Source: Herbaspirillum sp. RV1423 (lineage in GTDB: Bacteria > Pseudomonadota > Gammaproteobacteria > Burkholderiales > Burkholderiaceae_D). From it: a DNA stretch of 64,000 nt. Below, one piece after another: positions 28,028 to 37,148 of the stretch. The stretch spans positions 1-64,000 of the forward strand of contig NZ_CBXX010000025.1 of NCBI RefSeq assembly GCF_000577615.1. Reading direction: 5' to 3'. Below the pieces are notes generated by a model that was not told the origin of the DNA, did no database searches, and saw only the letters and a list, made by a program, of their open reading frames with translations. Position numbers and translations under genes: made by a program. Numbering within the stretch: the first letter of the stretch is position 1; the number at the start of each line of letters is the position of its first letter.

Positions 28028-31000
28028 TCAGCGGCGGGTTTCGACTTGAACCAGGGGATCTGTCGATTGCGGCGGCAATGGCTTGCGTTCGCGCGGCACG
28101 CGTGGCGCAACCACGATCTGGGCGGCTGCAGCCTGGGCGGCGCGCAGTTTTTCAGGATCGGTGCTGGCAAGAGTCAGGCCGGCCGACGACAACATCTCGT
28201 GCAGGTCATTCCATTGCTTGCCGTTGGATGCCGCCGGCGCTGGCGCTGCTACGGGCACCGGTGCCGGGGCGGCTTGAACAGGCGCTTGGACCGGTGCCGG
28301 CGTTGGTTCAACGGCTGCCGGGACAATCGTTTCAGGCAGCAGGCTGATTTGCTGTTGTACCGGCGGAGCCGCAGGCGTTTCGGCAACGGCAGGCGTCGGT
28401 GCGACTACTGCAGGCGCAGTTTCGGCAACAGGTTCTGTCGCAACAGGAGCAGCAAGGACCGGTGTTTCAACCGCACTGGCGACGGCTTCCTGGACAGGAG
28501 CCGGCGCAGACGCGGTTTCCACGACGGGAACGGCTTCAGCAGCAGGCGTTGGCGCTACGGCAGCTTCAACAGGCTCGGCAGGAGCGGCGACCGGAGTTGC
28601 CGGCGCTTTCTCGTACCAGGCTGTCTCGGTATGCGTCGTTGCCTGGACGGCCGGCGCTGCAACTTGTGCCGGTTCTTCGCCATCCGCCAGATCGCCTTCG
28701 GCATTTTCGCCATTGACGTTATCGCCTGGTTCACGATCGCGACGATTGCGGTTACGGCCGCCGCGACGACGGCGACGACGCGGTTCGCCGCCTTCTTCCG
28801 TTGTGCCTTCGACCTGATTGCCGGCAACCTGCGCGGCTTCAGCGCCTTCGACGGCAGTCACGGCAATAGCGTCGGTTGCCAGTGCTGCTTCCAGCGGCAA
28901 GGCGTCTTCGGCTTTCGGCAATTCCTTGCGCTCTTCGCGTGGTGGACGCGGAGGGCGCGGCTGACGCGGTTCGCGTGCTTCACGGGCTTCGTTTCCTTCG
29001 CGCGGCTCACGATTTTCACGACCTTCGCGTGGCTGACGCGACTCGCGTGGTTCGCGATCGTTGCGGCCTTCTGCGCCTTCGCGCGGCTCGCGTGGTTCAC
29101 GCGGCTCACGGGCTTCCTTGGGCTCACGCGGCGGGCGTGGAGGACGTGCCGGTTTGCCTTCGGCGTCCTGCTTGCCGGATTCGTCGCGGCTGCCCTGGGT
29201 CTGCGCTGCTGCGCCGTCGCGCTCTTCGCGGCCTCGGCCATTACGGTTGCGGCCGTTGCGGCTGCGGCCGTTGCGGTCGGCGTGTTCGCGTTTCTGCGGG
29301 GTCTTGGTTTCGACCGGTGCGGCAACCGGTGCGGTTTCCGCCGGTTTGGCGCGGAAGAAGCTCCAGATCTTGCTGAAGAAGCCTGATTCCGGCGCCAGCG
29401 TCGGCAGCGGTTCCGGCGCGGCGACGACCTTGCGTTCGACGATCGGCGCCGGCTGGTCGGGGGTGATGCCCTTGACGACGGCTTCCTGGCGCGGCTTGAC
29501 GTCTTCTTTCTGGCGCTTGCTGTAACCGATGTCGGTTTCTGCCTGCTCGGCCATGGCGTAGCTGGCTTGGGTATCGTCCAGGCGCGGATCATCGTGCTTG
29601 ATGCGCTCGAGCTTGTAGTGCGGCGTTTCCAGATGCTTGTTCGGGATCATGATGACCGTCACGCGATGGCGTGTTTCGATCTTCAGGATTTCGCCGCGCT
29701 TTTCGTTGAGCAGGAAAGCGGCGACGTCAACCGGCGCCTGCACATGGATGGCGGCGGAGTTTTCCTTCATCGCTTCTTCCTGGATGATGCGCAGGACTTG
29801 CAATGCGGACGATTCGGTGTCGCGGATGTGGCCGGTGCCGTTGCAGCGCGGGCAGGTCACGTGGCTGCCTTCGGACAGCGACGGACGCAGGCGCTGGCGC
29901 GACAGCTCCATCAGGCCAAAGCGCGAGATCTTGCCCATCTGGACGCGGGCGCGGTCGTGGTGCAGGGCGTCTTTGAGGCGGGATTCGACTTCACGCTGGT
30001 TCTTGGCGTTTTCCATGTCGATGAAGTCGATCACGATCAGGCCGCCCAGGTCGCGCAGGCGCAACTGGCGGGCCACTTCGTCGGCGGCTTCAAGATTGGT
30101 GTAGAACGCGGTGGTTTCGATGTCGCTGCCACGGGTGGCGCGGGCCGAGTTGACGTCGACCGAGACCAGCGCTTCGGTGTGGTCGATCACGATGGCGCCG
30201 CCCGATGGCAGCGGCACGGTGCGCGAGTAGGCGGTTTCGATCTGGTGTTCGATCTGGAAACGCGAGAACAGCGGCACGTCGTCGCGGTAGCGCTTGACGC
30301 GGTGGACCATGTCCGGCATCACGTGAGCCATGAACTGCTGGGCCTGGTCGTGGATGTCGTCGGTGTCGATCAGGATTTCGCCGATGTCGGGCTGGAAGTA
30401 GTCGCGGATCGCGCGGATGACCAGCGAGGATTCCTGGTAAATCAGGAAAGCGCCGGAGCCGGACTGGCCGGCGCCTTCGATGGCGCGCCAGAGTTGCATC
30501 AGGTAGTTCAAGTCCCATTGCAGTTCGTCGACGTTGCGGCCGATGCCTGCGGTGCGGGCGATGACGGACATGCCGTTGGGCAGGTCCAGCTTGTCCATGG
30601 TTTCGCGCAGCTCCTGGCGATCTTCGCCTTCGACACGGCGCGAAACACCGCCGCCGCGCGGGTTGTTCGGCATCAGGACCAGATAGCGGCCAGCCAGGGA
30701 GATGAACGATGTCAGTGCCGCGCCCTTGTTGCCGCGCTCTTCCTTCTCGACCTGGACGATGATTTCCTGGCCTTCGCGCAGGGCTTCCTTGATGGAAGCA
30801 TTGCGCACATCGATGCCTTCCTTGAAGTAGGTGCGGGCCACTTCCTTGAACGGCAGGAAGCCGTGGCGTTCTTCGCCGTAATTGACGAAGCAGGCTTCCA
30901 GGGAAGGTTCGATGCGGGTAATGACGCCTTTGTAAATGTTCGATTTACGCTGTTCGCGTCCGGTGGCTTCAATATCGATGTCGATCAGTTTTTGACCGTC

Positions 31001-31057
31001 AACGATGGCTACGCGCAATTCTTCCTGCTGCGTGGCATTGAACAACATACGTTTCAT
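28028..31057 (-). CDS. rne: Ribonuclease E
   Basis: Encodes 1,009 aa. The N-terminal catalytic half has the family start MKRMLFNATQQEELRVAIVDGQ, an S1 RNA-binding domain (about residues 37-120), the 5' sensor, a DNase I-like domain (IVIDFIDMENAKNQREVE near 340), and the zinc-link CPRCNGTG near residue 405. The C-terminal ~470 residues are low-complexity and probably disordered, with Arg/Pro/Glu-rich tracts (many PREPRE-type repeats), an Arg-rich RRRRRRGGRNRNRR patch and Pro/Ala/Val-rich stretches. They match the scaffold region that binds RNA and degradosome partners. RNase E cuts mRNA, rRNA and tRNA precursors. The ATG has GGAG upstream; rne is divergent from rluC, the common bacterial order. 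Confidence 0.96.
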   Translation of the reverse strand: MKRMLFNATQQEELRVAIVDGQKLIDIDIEATGREQRKSNIYKGVITRIEPSLEACFVNYGEERHGFLPFKEVARTYFKEGIDVRNASIKEALREGQEIIVQVEKEERGNKGAALTSFISLAGRYLVLMPNNPRGGGVSRRVEGEDRQELRETMDKLDLPNGMSVIARTAGIGRNVDELQWDLNYLMQLWRAIEGAGQSGSGAFLIYQESSLVIRAIRDYFQPDIGEILIDTDDIHDQAQQFMAHVMPDMVHRVKRYRDDVPLFSRFQIEHQIETAYSRTVPLPSGGAIVIDHTEALVSVDVNSARATRGSDIETTAFYTNLEAADEVARQLRLRDLGGLIVIDFIDMENAKNQREVESRLKDALHHDRARVQMGKISRFGLMELSRQRLRPSLSEGSHVTCPRCNGTGHIRDTESSALQVLRIIQEEAMKENSAAIHVQAPVDVAAFLLNEKRGEILKIETRHRVTVIMIPNKHLETPHYKLERIKHDDPRLDDTQASYAMAEQAETDIGYSKRQKEDVKPRQEAVVKGITPDQPAPIVERKVVAAPEPLPTLAPESGFFSKIWSFFRAKPAETAPVAAPVETKTPQKREHADRNGRSRNGRNRNGRGREERDGAAAQTQGSRDESGKQDAEGKPARPPRPPREPKEAREPREPREPREGAEGRNDREPRESRQPREGRENREPREGNEAREAREPRQPRPPRPPREERKELPKAEDALPLEAALATDAIAVTAVEGAEAAQVAGNQVEGTTEEGGEPRRRRRRGGRNRNRRDREPGDNVNGENAEGDLADGEEPAQVAAPAVQATTHTETAWYEKAPATPVAAPAEPVEAAVAPTPAAEAVPVVETASAPAPVQEAVASAVETPVLAAPVATEPVAETAPAVVAPTPAVAETPAAPPVQQQISLLPETIVPAAVEPTPAPVQAPVQAAPAPVPVAAPAPAASNGKQWNDLHEMLSSAGLTLASTDPEKLRAAQAAAAQIVVAPRVPRERKPLPPQSTDPLVQVETRR

Positions 31058-31759
31058 GTTTCACTCCGTGGCACCAAGGCCGTAATGGCGTTTGTATAGA
31101 ACGCCATAAGTACAAGGATGTACGCGAGAATGAAGTGATTGGGGGAGGGAATTGCCTTAATGTGTGGAGCGCGCCTTGATGGCGGCGGCACTCATGCACA
31201 ACGGGGCGCGGATGCGGCGAACCGGAAAGCCGGGCAGCACCGTATCCACGCCTGCCGTTCCGCATGGGCGGTCACGGTCGCTGTGGACGGTAAGCTGTCA
31301 TCAAGAGCCAAACGAAGCATTTTTCTGAAAGTTGGCAAATCGGCGAATCGGGTTCAATGCATCAACCGGCAAGCACTTCGTTTTGCAATTGAAGGTCTTG
31401 CCAGACTTTATCCTGATAATCCAAACAAATCGATTCAACATCCAAGTGCGTTATCCGATTGCAACTGCGGTGCAAACTGGACTCGCGCAGAGATGCTGCG
31501 TACACATTTAAGGAACTCGTCAAATCCGCGCGGAGCAACATCGTGCCGGCCGTATCATCGTACATCGTAGGGTGCAGAGCTAGGATATACAAGGCTTGCC
31601 GACAGGACCCTGTCGCCGCATGCTGCGATTTTTCGCGGTTCCCCCCATCAAATTTGCAAATTAGCGAGGCTGATGAAGACGCCTCTGTGTAGAATGGTCT
31701 TTTTTATTCTTACACTGACGCCGGTTTTCTGACCAGCGTCGAGCGATTATATATTCAAA
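31058..31759. other. 702-bp divergent region between rne and rluC
   Basis: No convincing gene is present; a 143-codon open frame at 31139-31570 has no ribosome-binding site or recognisable protein pattern. The size suggests a long 5' leader for rne, as in E. coli where the rne leader mediates autoregulation by RNase E; the sequence here was not matched to the known hairpins. The rluC side holds a TAGAAT hexamer at 31690-31695, a leader hairpin (GACGCCGG/CCAGCGTC, 31717-31740) and TATATT right before the rluC ATG. Confidence 0.5.
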
Positions 31760-32791
31760 ATGAAGGACTTAGCGAGATTTTATGGGAAGCTGCCTGAAAA
31801 GCCCGAATCGGCCGCGCCAGTCCCATCGGCATCAGTATCGCCGCAAGTCCAACTGCTGACGATTTCCGAGGAAGAGGCGGGTCAGCGCATCGACAATTTC
31901 CTCTTGCGGATCTGCAAGGGCGTGCCCAAGAGCCATATCTACCGCGTACTGCGTTCGGGGGAAGTGCGCGTCAACAAAGGCCGTATCGACCAGACTTACC
32001 GCCTGGAAGACGGCGATGTCGTGCGCGTGCCGCCGATCCGTATTGCCGAAAAGGCATCCGCTGCCGTCGCGCCCGGGGCCGAATTCAAGATATTGCTTGA
32101 GGATAACTATCTGCTGGTCATCGACAAACCAGCCGGCGTTGCCGTGCATGGCGGTTCCGGCGTCAGCTACGGCGTCATCGAGCAGTTGCGCGCTTCGCGG
32201 CCGGACGCCAAGTTTCTGGAACTGGTGCATCGGCTCGACCGCGATACTTCCGGCGTCTTGTTGCTCGCCAAAAAGCGTTCGGCGCTGACCAATCTGCATG
32301 AGCAGATTCGCGACGGCTTGACCGACAAGCGCTACCTGACCCTGGTGCATGGCGACTGGAAGAATGCGCGCCAGCACGTCAAGTTGCCGCTGCACAAGTA
32401 CAGCACAGCCGACGGCGAGCGCCGCGTGCGCGTGCAGGAAGACGGCCAGGCCTCGCATACCGTGTTTTCTCTGATCCGGCGTTATGGCGAATTCGCCTTG
32501 CTGGAAGCGGAACTGAAAACCGGTCGGACGCACCAAATACGCGTACATTTGTCGGCCAGCGGTTTTCCCATCGTGGGCGACGACAAGTACGGCGATTTCG
32601 CATTGAACAAAGCCTTGCAAAAGGCTGACGGCGAGCGGGGCGCGTTCAAGCGCATGTTCCTGCATGCCCACCAGATCAGTTTTACGCATCCGGACAGCGG
32701 CAAGACCGTGACCCTGAAAGCGGGACTGCCGCCGGAATGCCTGCGCTTCCTGAAAAGCCTGGATGCCGCCGGGACTGAGGCGACGGTTTGA
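31760..32791 (+). CDS. rluC: 23S rRNA pseudouridine synthase RluC
   Basis: Encodes 343 aa: an S4 RNA-binding domain (about residues 40-100, RIDNFLLRICKGVPKSHIYRVLRSGEVRVN) and an RluA-family catalytic domain with Asp160 in LVHRLDRDTSGVLL and the late GRTHQIRVHL motif. RluC makes pseudouridines 955, 2504 and 2580 (E. coli numbering) in 23S rRNA. The position next to rne supports RluC rather than RluA or RluD. No Shine-Dalgarno sequence is visible before the ATG; instead TATATT ends about 5 bp upstream, which raises the possibility of a very short or absent leader on one transcript. Confidence 0.93.
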   Translation: MKDLARFYGKLPEKPESAAPVPSASVSPQVQLLTISEEEAGQRIDNFLLRICKGVPKSHIYRVLRSGEVRVNKGRIDQTYRLEDGDVVRVPPIRIAEKASAAVAPGAEFKILLEDNYLLVIDKPAGVAVHGGSGVSYGVIEQLRASRPDAKFLELVHRLDRDTSGVLLLAKKRSALTNLHEQIRDGLTDKRYLTLVHGDWKNARQHVKLPLHKYSTADGERRVRVQEDGQASHTVFSLIRRYGEFALLEAELKTGRTHQIRVHLSASGFPIVGDDKYGDFALNKALQKADGERGAFKRMFLHAHQISFTHPDSGKTVTLKAGLPPECLRFLKSLDAAGTEATV

Positions 32792-32847
32792 CGAGGTTGA
32801 CCGTGCTGTACCGGCAGACGATTTTTGAATATGTTGAAAAGTGAAAC

Positions 32848-33507
32848 ATGGCAAGAAAGCAATTTGACCTGATCGTGTTCGATTGGGACGGCACGCTGAT
32901 GGACAGCACCTCCACCATCGTCAAGTGCATCCAGGCGGCGGCAAGGGATCTCGGTTTGCCCATCCCCGACAAGAGCGCAGCGTCCTATGTGATCGGCCTC
33001 GGCCTGCAGGACGCCATGCAGGCGGCCATTCCCGACGTTGATCCGAAATACTACCCGCGCATCGTCGAGCGCTATCGACACCATTATCTTGGCCAGGACA
33101 AGGATCTGACGCTGTTCGATGGCGTGCGCGAGATGCTTGAAGACTTGGCGCAGCAGGGGTATTTCCTGGCCGTCGCTACCGGCAAGAGCCGCGTCGGGCT
33201 CAATCGCGCGCTCAACACCACCGGGTTGCTGTCGAGATTCGACGCCACGCGCTGCGCCGACGAGACTTTTTCCAAGCCGCATCCCGCCATGCTGCAGGAA
33301 CTGACGCGCGAACTGGGACAGGAAATGCACCGCACATTGATGATCGGCGACACCACCCACGACTTGCAAATGGCGCTCAATGCGGGTGCGACCGGGGTTG
33401 CGGTAGAATTCGGCGCGCACCCGGTGGAACAATTGCAGGCGCTCAATCCGCGCTACTCCGCCGGCTCCATCAAGGTGCTGCATCAGTGGCTGAATGAAAA
33501 CGCTTAG
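32848..33507 (+). CDS. HAD-superfamily phosphatase (Gph-like)
   Basis: Encodes 219 aa with the four HAD motifs: Asp12/Asp14 in VFDWDGTLMDS, a Thr in AVATGKSRVG, Lys in TFSKPHP, and acidic GDTTHDL. A small helical cap sits between motifs I and II, as in phosphoglycolate phosphatase-like enzymes. The substrate is unknown. It follows rluC by 56 bp and precedes the Rieske gene by 11 bp, so it is probably co-transcribed with rluC; this order is common in betaproteobacteria. Confidence 0.88.
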   Translation: MARKQFDLIVFDWDGTLMDSTSTIVKCIQAAARDLGLPIPDKSAASYVIGLGLQDAMQAAIPDVDPKYYPRIVERYRHHYLGQDKDLTLFDGVREMLEDLAQQGYFLAVATGKSRVGLNRALNTTGLLSRFDATRCADETFSKPHPAMLQELTRELGQEMHRTLMIGDTTHDLQMALNAGATGVAVEFGAHPVEQLQALNPRYSAGSIKVLHQWLNENA

Positions 33508-33518
33508 GAAACACGGCT

Positions 33519-33890
33519 ATGGACGAAGTGGCGATTCCGGTATGTGCTTCGGCTGAGATCGAGGAGGGCGGCAAGGGCAGGCGCTTTGCCGTGTCGGTGC
33601 ATGGCGACGACGCCACCGGCTTCGTGGTGCGCTACGGCGGCGCCGTCTACGCTTATCTGAACCGATGCGCCCATGTGCCGATCGAACTGGACTGGACCGA
33701 AGGCGAGTTCTTCGAATCCAGCGGCTTGTATCTCATGTGCGCAACACATGGCGCCGTTTATGCGCCCGATACCGGCAAATGCGAAGGCGGTCCCTGTACG
33801 GGGGCGCGTTTGCGTAAGATCATGGTGTTTGAAAGAGACGGGGCCATCTTCTGGACGCCCGACGATTATGTAAGGCCCGCGCTGGCATAA
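33519..33890 (+). CDS. Rieske [2Fe-2S] domain protein
   Basis: A 123-aa single-domain protein with the Rieske ligands Cys50-x-His52 (NRCAHVPIELDW) and Cys74-x2-His77 (LMCATHGAVYAP), separated by 21 residues. It is soluble and has no signal peptide. Such small proteins carry electrons to an oxygenase or reductase partner, but none lies nearby. It has an AGGA ribosome-binding site and follows the HAD gene by 11 bp. The conserved placement with rluC, HAD and sppA suggests a housekeeping role that is not defined. Confidence 0.88.
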   Translation: MDEVAIPVCASAEIEEGGKGRRFAVSVHGDDATGFVVRYGGAVYAYLNRCAHVPIELDWTEGEFFESSGLYLMCATHGAVYAPDTGKCEGGPCTGARLRKIMVFERDGAIFWTPDDYVRPALA

Positions 33891-33960
33891 GCCATGCGGG
33901 AACCCCGGCAGCCCGTGCCAGTATGTCCGGCATCGGCAAGCTGCCGTTCCGAGTGACGAT

Positions 33961-34992
33961 ATGAGCAATAACGAATTTGAAAACCCCGAAGCGCAACCAC
34001 CCAAGCCGGCGGAACCCGTGCCGCCGACTTCAGGAACACCGGCGGCGGACGACAAGAAGGGCGGCTGGGAGCGCGACGTGCTGGAGAAGCTGGCCCTGTT
34101 CGCAGTCAAGGAGCAGCGCGCCCGCCGCCGCTGGAGCATCTTCTTCAAGATCGCCGGCCTGGCCGTGTTCGTCTTCGTGATCTGGACCGCCTTCAATTAC
34201 ACCCGGTCCGAAGCGGAACCGGTCGGCACCCACACCGCGCTGGTCGAAATCAGCGGCACCATCGAAGCCGAAGGCCGCGGTTCGGCATCCGCTGTGATCC
34301 CGGCGCTGGACAAGGCGTTCGCCGCCGACGATTCGATGGGTGTGATCCTCAAGATCAACAGCCCCGGCGGCAGCCCGGTGCAGGCCGGCATGATCAACGA
34401 CGAGATCGTGCGCCTGCGCAAGGAATACCCCAAGAAGCCGCTGTACGTCGTGGTCGAGGAAATGTGCGCATCCGGCGGTTACTACATCGCCGCGGCGGCC
34501 GACAAGATTTACGTCAACAAGGCCAGCATCGTCGGTTCCATCGGCGTGCTGATGGACGGTTTCGGTTTCACCGGTCTGATGGAAAAGGTCGGCGTCGAGC
34601 GCCGTTTGCTGACCGCCGGCGAAAACAAGGGCTTCCTCGATCCGTTCAGCGCCCAGGATCCGAAGCAAAAGGAATATGCCCAGCAGATGCTGAACGAAAT
34701 CCACCAGCAATTCATCGACGTGGTGCGCAAGGGCCGCGGCCAGCGCCTCAAGGAAACCCCGGAAACCTTCTCCGGCCTGTTCTGGACCGGTTCCAAAGCA
34801 GTTGAAATGGGCTTGGCCGACGGCTTCGGCACGGTCGATAGCGTGGCGCGCGACGTCATCAAGGCGGAAGACCTGGTCGATTACACCCAGACCGAAGGCT
34901 TGCCTGAGCGCGTGCTCAAGAAATTCGGCGTGGCGGTCGGCAGCGGCGTGGCCAAGTCGATGCTGTCGGGCGGCAGCATTCAACTGCGTTGA
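33961..34992 (+). CDS. sppA: Signal peptide peptidase SppA-type S49 protease
   Basis: Encodes 343 aa: a Pro-rich cytoplasmic N-terminus, one membrane anchor (about residues 60-78) and an S49 protease domain facing the periplasm. The Ser-Lys dyad is probably Ser171 (EEMCASGGYYIA) and Lys223 (TAGENKGFLDPF), by analogy with the half-length SppA of Bacillus. KINSPGGSPVQAG near residue 131 is a further family motif. These enzymes degrade signal peptides left in the membrane. It closes the rluC-HAD-Rieske-sppA run. Confidence 0.92.
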   Translation: MSNNEFENPEAQPPKPAEPVPPTSGTPAADDKKGGWERDVLEKLALFAVKEQRARRRWSIFFKIAGLAVFVFVIWTAFNYTRSEAEPVGTHTALVEISGTIEAEGRGSASAVIPALDKAFAADDSMGVILKINSPGGSPVQAGMINDEIVRLRKEYPKKPLYVVVEEMCASGGYYIAAAADKIYVNKASIVGSIGVLMDGFGFTGLMEKVGVERRLLTAGENKGFLDPFSAQDPKQKEYAQQMLNEIHQQFIDVVRKGRGQRLKETPETFSGLFWTGSKAVEMGLADGFGTVDSVARDVIKAEDLVDYTQTEGLPERVLKKFGVAVGSGVAKSMLSGGSIQLR

Positions 34993-35124
34993 TTTCTTCG
35001 TATCTTGGAACGCATCTCACGCCAGTTGATGAAAAGGAGTTCTGGTGAAAAAAGCGGTGGCTTGGTCGTAATCCCACTCAGTTAAGTTTAAAAAGCGCCT
35101 TACCGCATTATCAGTCCGTCACAG

Positions 35125-35207
35125 CCGTCGTCCTGACGAAAGTCAGGACCCGGTGTCGCATCGGACGCCTTCACGACATTGGGTACCAGCGTGCGCCGGG
35201 ACGACGG
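35125..35207 (+). repeat. Palindromic intergenic repeat element, copy 1
   Basis: An 83-bp element bounded by CCGTCGTCC and GGACGACGG, with inner arms GACGAAAGTC and GGACCCGGTGTCG. The same element occurs at 49325-49412 in the opposite orientation with about 85% visual identity. It lies between sppA and the hydrolase gene and resembles REP/small-palindrome repeats dispersed in proteobacterial genomes. No transposase is encoded. Confidence 0.8.
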
Positions 35208-35291
35208 CCGGGAAACAGGCTGGACTGAATGGCGTTAGCGGTTTCGTCGCCTTTTTTCATCGGCAGCGGGAATGGAGTCCAGGAGGCGGCA

Positions 35292-36167
35292 ATGCATGCG
35301 ATAAAAAATCCGAAGAAGATTCTTCCTGTCTTGATCCGAGTTTTTCAGGCGCTTCTTCTGAGCCTGTTTCTGACATCGGTCGTTGTTGCGCCGGCATGGT
35401 CCCAGGCCAACCCGGCGCTGCAATTCACCCGTCAGGTCGTCGACGTGCCGACGCGTCCCGGCGTGACGCAGCGTTTCGTTTATCTGGCGCCGCAGCGTCC
35501 GATAGCGACCGTGATTTTGTTTGCCGGCGGACAGGGCGGTTTGCAGATTTCCGCCGAGGGAGAGTTCAACGGCGGCAGCGGTAATTTCCTGGTGCGCTCG
35601 CGTCAACTATTTATCGAGCGCGGTTTTGCCGTCGCGGTTGTTGACGCGCCGTCAGACCGGCAGTCGTATCCGTTTCTCGGCGGTTTTCGCCAGACGCCGC
35701 AACATGTTGACGACATCAAGGCCCTCATGGCGTGGCTGCGCCAGCAGGCGGCGATTCCTGTCTGGCTGGTCGGCACCAGCCGCGGCACGCAATCGGCCGC
35801 TTTCATTGCCACGCAACTTGACCGCGCAAACGGCGGTCCGGACGGGCTGGTGTTGACATCGACCATCCTGCGCGAGAACAAAGGCGGACGCGCCGTGCCT
35901 GAGATGCAACTGCAGCGCTTGCGTATTCCCGTGCTGGTGGTGCATCACGAGCAGGATGGATGCAAGCTTTGTGCGTTCAGCGATATTTCTCGTCTGATGG
36001 ACGCACTCAGCGCGGTGCCGCAAAAGGAGCTGATCAGCGTGCGCGGCGGGACGAGCCTGGGCGATCCTTGCGAAGCCATGGCCTATCACGGCTACAACGG
36101 CATCGAGCAGGACGTGGTGACGCGTATTGCCGACTGGATCGTCGCCAGCGTGGGCCGCAAGGAATAG
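35292..36167 (+). CDS. Secreted alpha/beta-hydrolase
   Basis: The ATG at 35292 follows a perfect AGGAGG at 6-nt spacing, giving 291 aa with a signal peptide (VFQALLLSLFLTSVVVAPAWS-Q). The alpha/beta-hydrolase fold is seen in VILFAGGQGG (oxyanion strand), the nucleophile elbow LVGTSRGTQSAA with the likely catalytic Ser, an Asp in VVHHEQDGC and a His in MAYHGYNGIEQ. Substrate class (esterase, lipase, peptidase) is not evident. It stands alone between the repeat element and a convergent methylase gene. Confidence 0.8.
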   Translation: MHAIKNPKKILPVLIRVFQALLLSLFLTSVVVAPAWSQANPALQFTRQVVDVPTRPGVTQRFVYLAPQRPIATVILFAGGQGGLQISAEGEFNGGSGNFLVRSRQLFIERGFAVAVVDAPSDRQSYPFLGGFRQTPQHVDDIKALMAWLRQQAAIPVWLVGTSRGTQSAAFIATQLDRANGGPDGLVLTSTILRENKGGRAVPEMQLQRLRIPVLVVHHEQDGCKLCAFSDISRLMDALSAVPQKELISVRGGTSLGDPCEAMAYHGYNGIEQDVVTRIADWIVASVGRKE

Positions 36168-36190
36168 TGCAGGGTTGACCTCTTACTGGC

Positions 36191-36943
36191 CTAATCGGCC
36201 AGCAGCAAAAATACGGTTGGTTTCTTGTGAAAGTCCGGCGTCTTGCCGGCAGCGATATCGCTTTTCCACTTGTTCGCCGTTTGCGTTTTGATGGTTTCGG
36301 CGGCAAGCGTCAGATCGGTGGCGACGCTGATGAGCGTCGTGCCGTTGCAGGCAGTCGCCAGCGCTTCCAGCATGGCGCCGTTGCGATAGGGCGTCTCGAT
36401 CAGCAACTGGGTCTGCTTTTCCTGACGCGAACGTTCTTCCAATTGTTTGATGCGCTTCGCTCTCTGCGCCGCATCGGTCGGCAGATAGCCATTGAAGGCG
36501 AAGCTCTGGCCGTTGAGGCCGCTACTCATGACCGCCAGCAACAGGGATGACGGGCCCACCAACGGGCGTACCTGAATGCCGCGCTGATGCGCCAGGCGAA
36601 CCAGATTGGCGCCGGGGTCGGCGACAGCCGGTACGCCCGCTTCCGAAATCAGACCGGCATCCTGCCCGGCGAGAAGCGGCTCCAGCAGCGCCGGCAAGGC
36701 GGATGCTTCGGTATTGACGTTGAGCTCGGCGATCCTGATTTCCTGCAGCGGCTTGGCAAGCGGATAGGCCGCATTGATCAGTTTCAGAAACGCGCGCGTG
36801 GTCTTGGCGTTTTCGGCGATGTAGTAATTGAGGCGCGCTGCCAGCGCTTGCACGTCGGCCGGCAGAATCGAAGCTAGCACGTCGCCGTCCGCAACATCGG
36901 CTGGGCCCAGGGTGTTGGGCACGAGATAAAGAATACCGGGCAT
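36191..36943 (-). CDS. Tetrapyrrole-methylase-fold SAM methyltransferase (RsmI-like)
   Basis: Encodes 250 aa starting at ATG 36943 (MPGILYLVPNTLGPADVADGD). The tetrapyrrole methylase fold is seen in GLISEAGVPAVADPGANLVRLAHQ near residue 95 and VGPSSLLLAVMSSGLNGQSFAFNGYLP near 120. It differs from canonical RsmI (MSGTLYVVATPIGNL) and belongs to the shorter relatives annotated as SAM-dependent methyltransferase; 16S rRNA as substrate is therefore only possible. It is divergent from ppx, and the PHO box lies between them. Confidence 0.8.
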   Translation of the reverse strand: MPGILYLVPNTLGPADVADGDVLASILPADVQALAARLNYYIAENAKTTRAFLKLINAAYPLAKPLQEIRIAELNVNTEASALPALLEPLLAGQDAGLISEAGVPAVADPGANLVRLAHQRGIQVRPLVGPSSLLLAVMSSGLNGQSFAFNGYLPTDAAQRAKRIKQLEERSRQEKQTQLLIETPYRNGAMLEALATACNGTTLISVATDLTLAAETIKTQTANKWKSDIAAGKTPDFHKKPTVFLLLAD

Positions 36944-37039
36944 GTCTAAATCGTTAAAATAGGGGGAGGCGCTATTAGACCGCATTTCGACACAACCCGC
37001 GAGCTTGTTTGAGCGACGCCGTGCGGACGGCCTGATGCG

Positions 37040-37057
37040 TTGTCATCAAACTGTCAC
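37040..37057 (+). promoter_or_regulatory. PHO box upstream of ppx
   Basis: TTGTCAT-CAAA-CTGTCAC is an almost perfect match to the PhoB site (two 7-mers CTGTCAT separated by a 4-bp AT-rich spacer, 11-bp period). It ends 91 bp before the ppx start, in the plus orientation, and 97 bp from the divergent methylase start. It predicts induction of ppx on phosphate starvation. Confidence 0.8.
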
Positions 37058-37148
37058 GCTAGACAACTATTGTGTCAGTTCGACAGCATTTTTCATTAAT
37101 TTGTTAAATAATTTCCGTTTATCCAATACCCCGCTTGAAAGGGAATGA

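Noticed and set aside
29567-31099. A 510-codon plus-strand open frame opposite rne
   Set aside because: Antisense to the conserved catalytic half of RNase E; no ribosome-binding site or domain.
31139-31570. A 143-codon open frame in the rne-rluC intergenic region
   Set aside because: No ribosome-binding site, no recognisable protein pattern, and it lies where the rne leader is expected.
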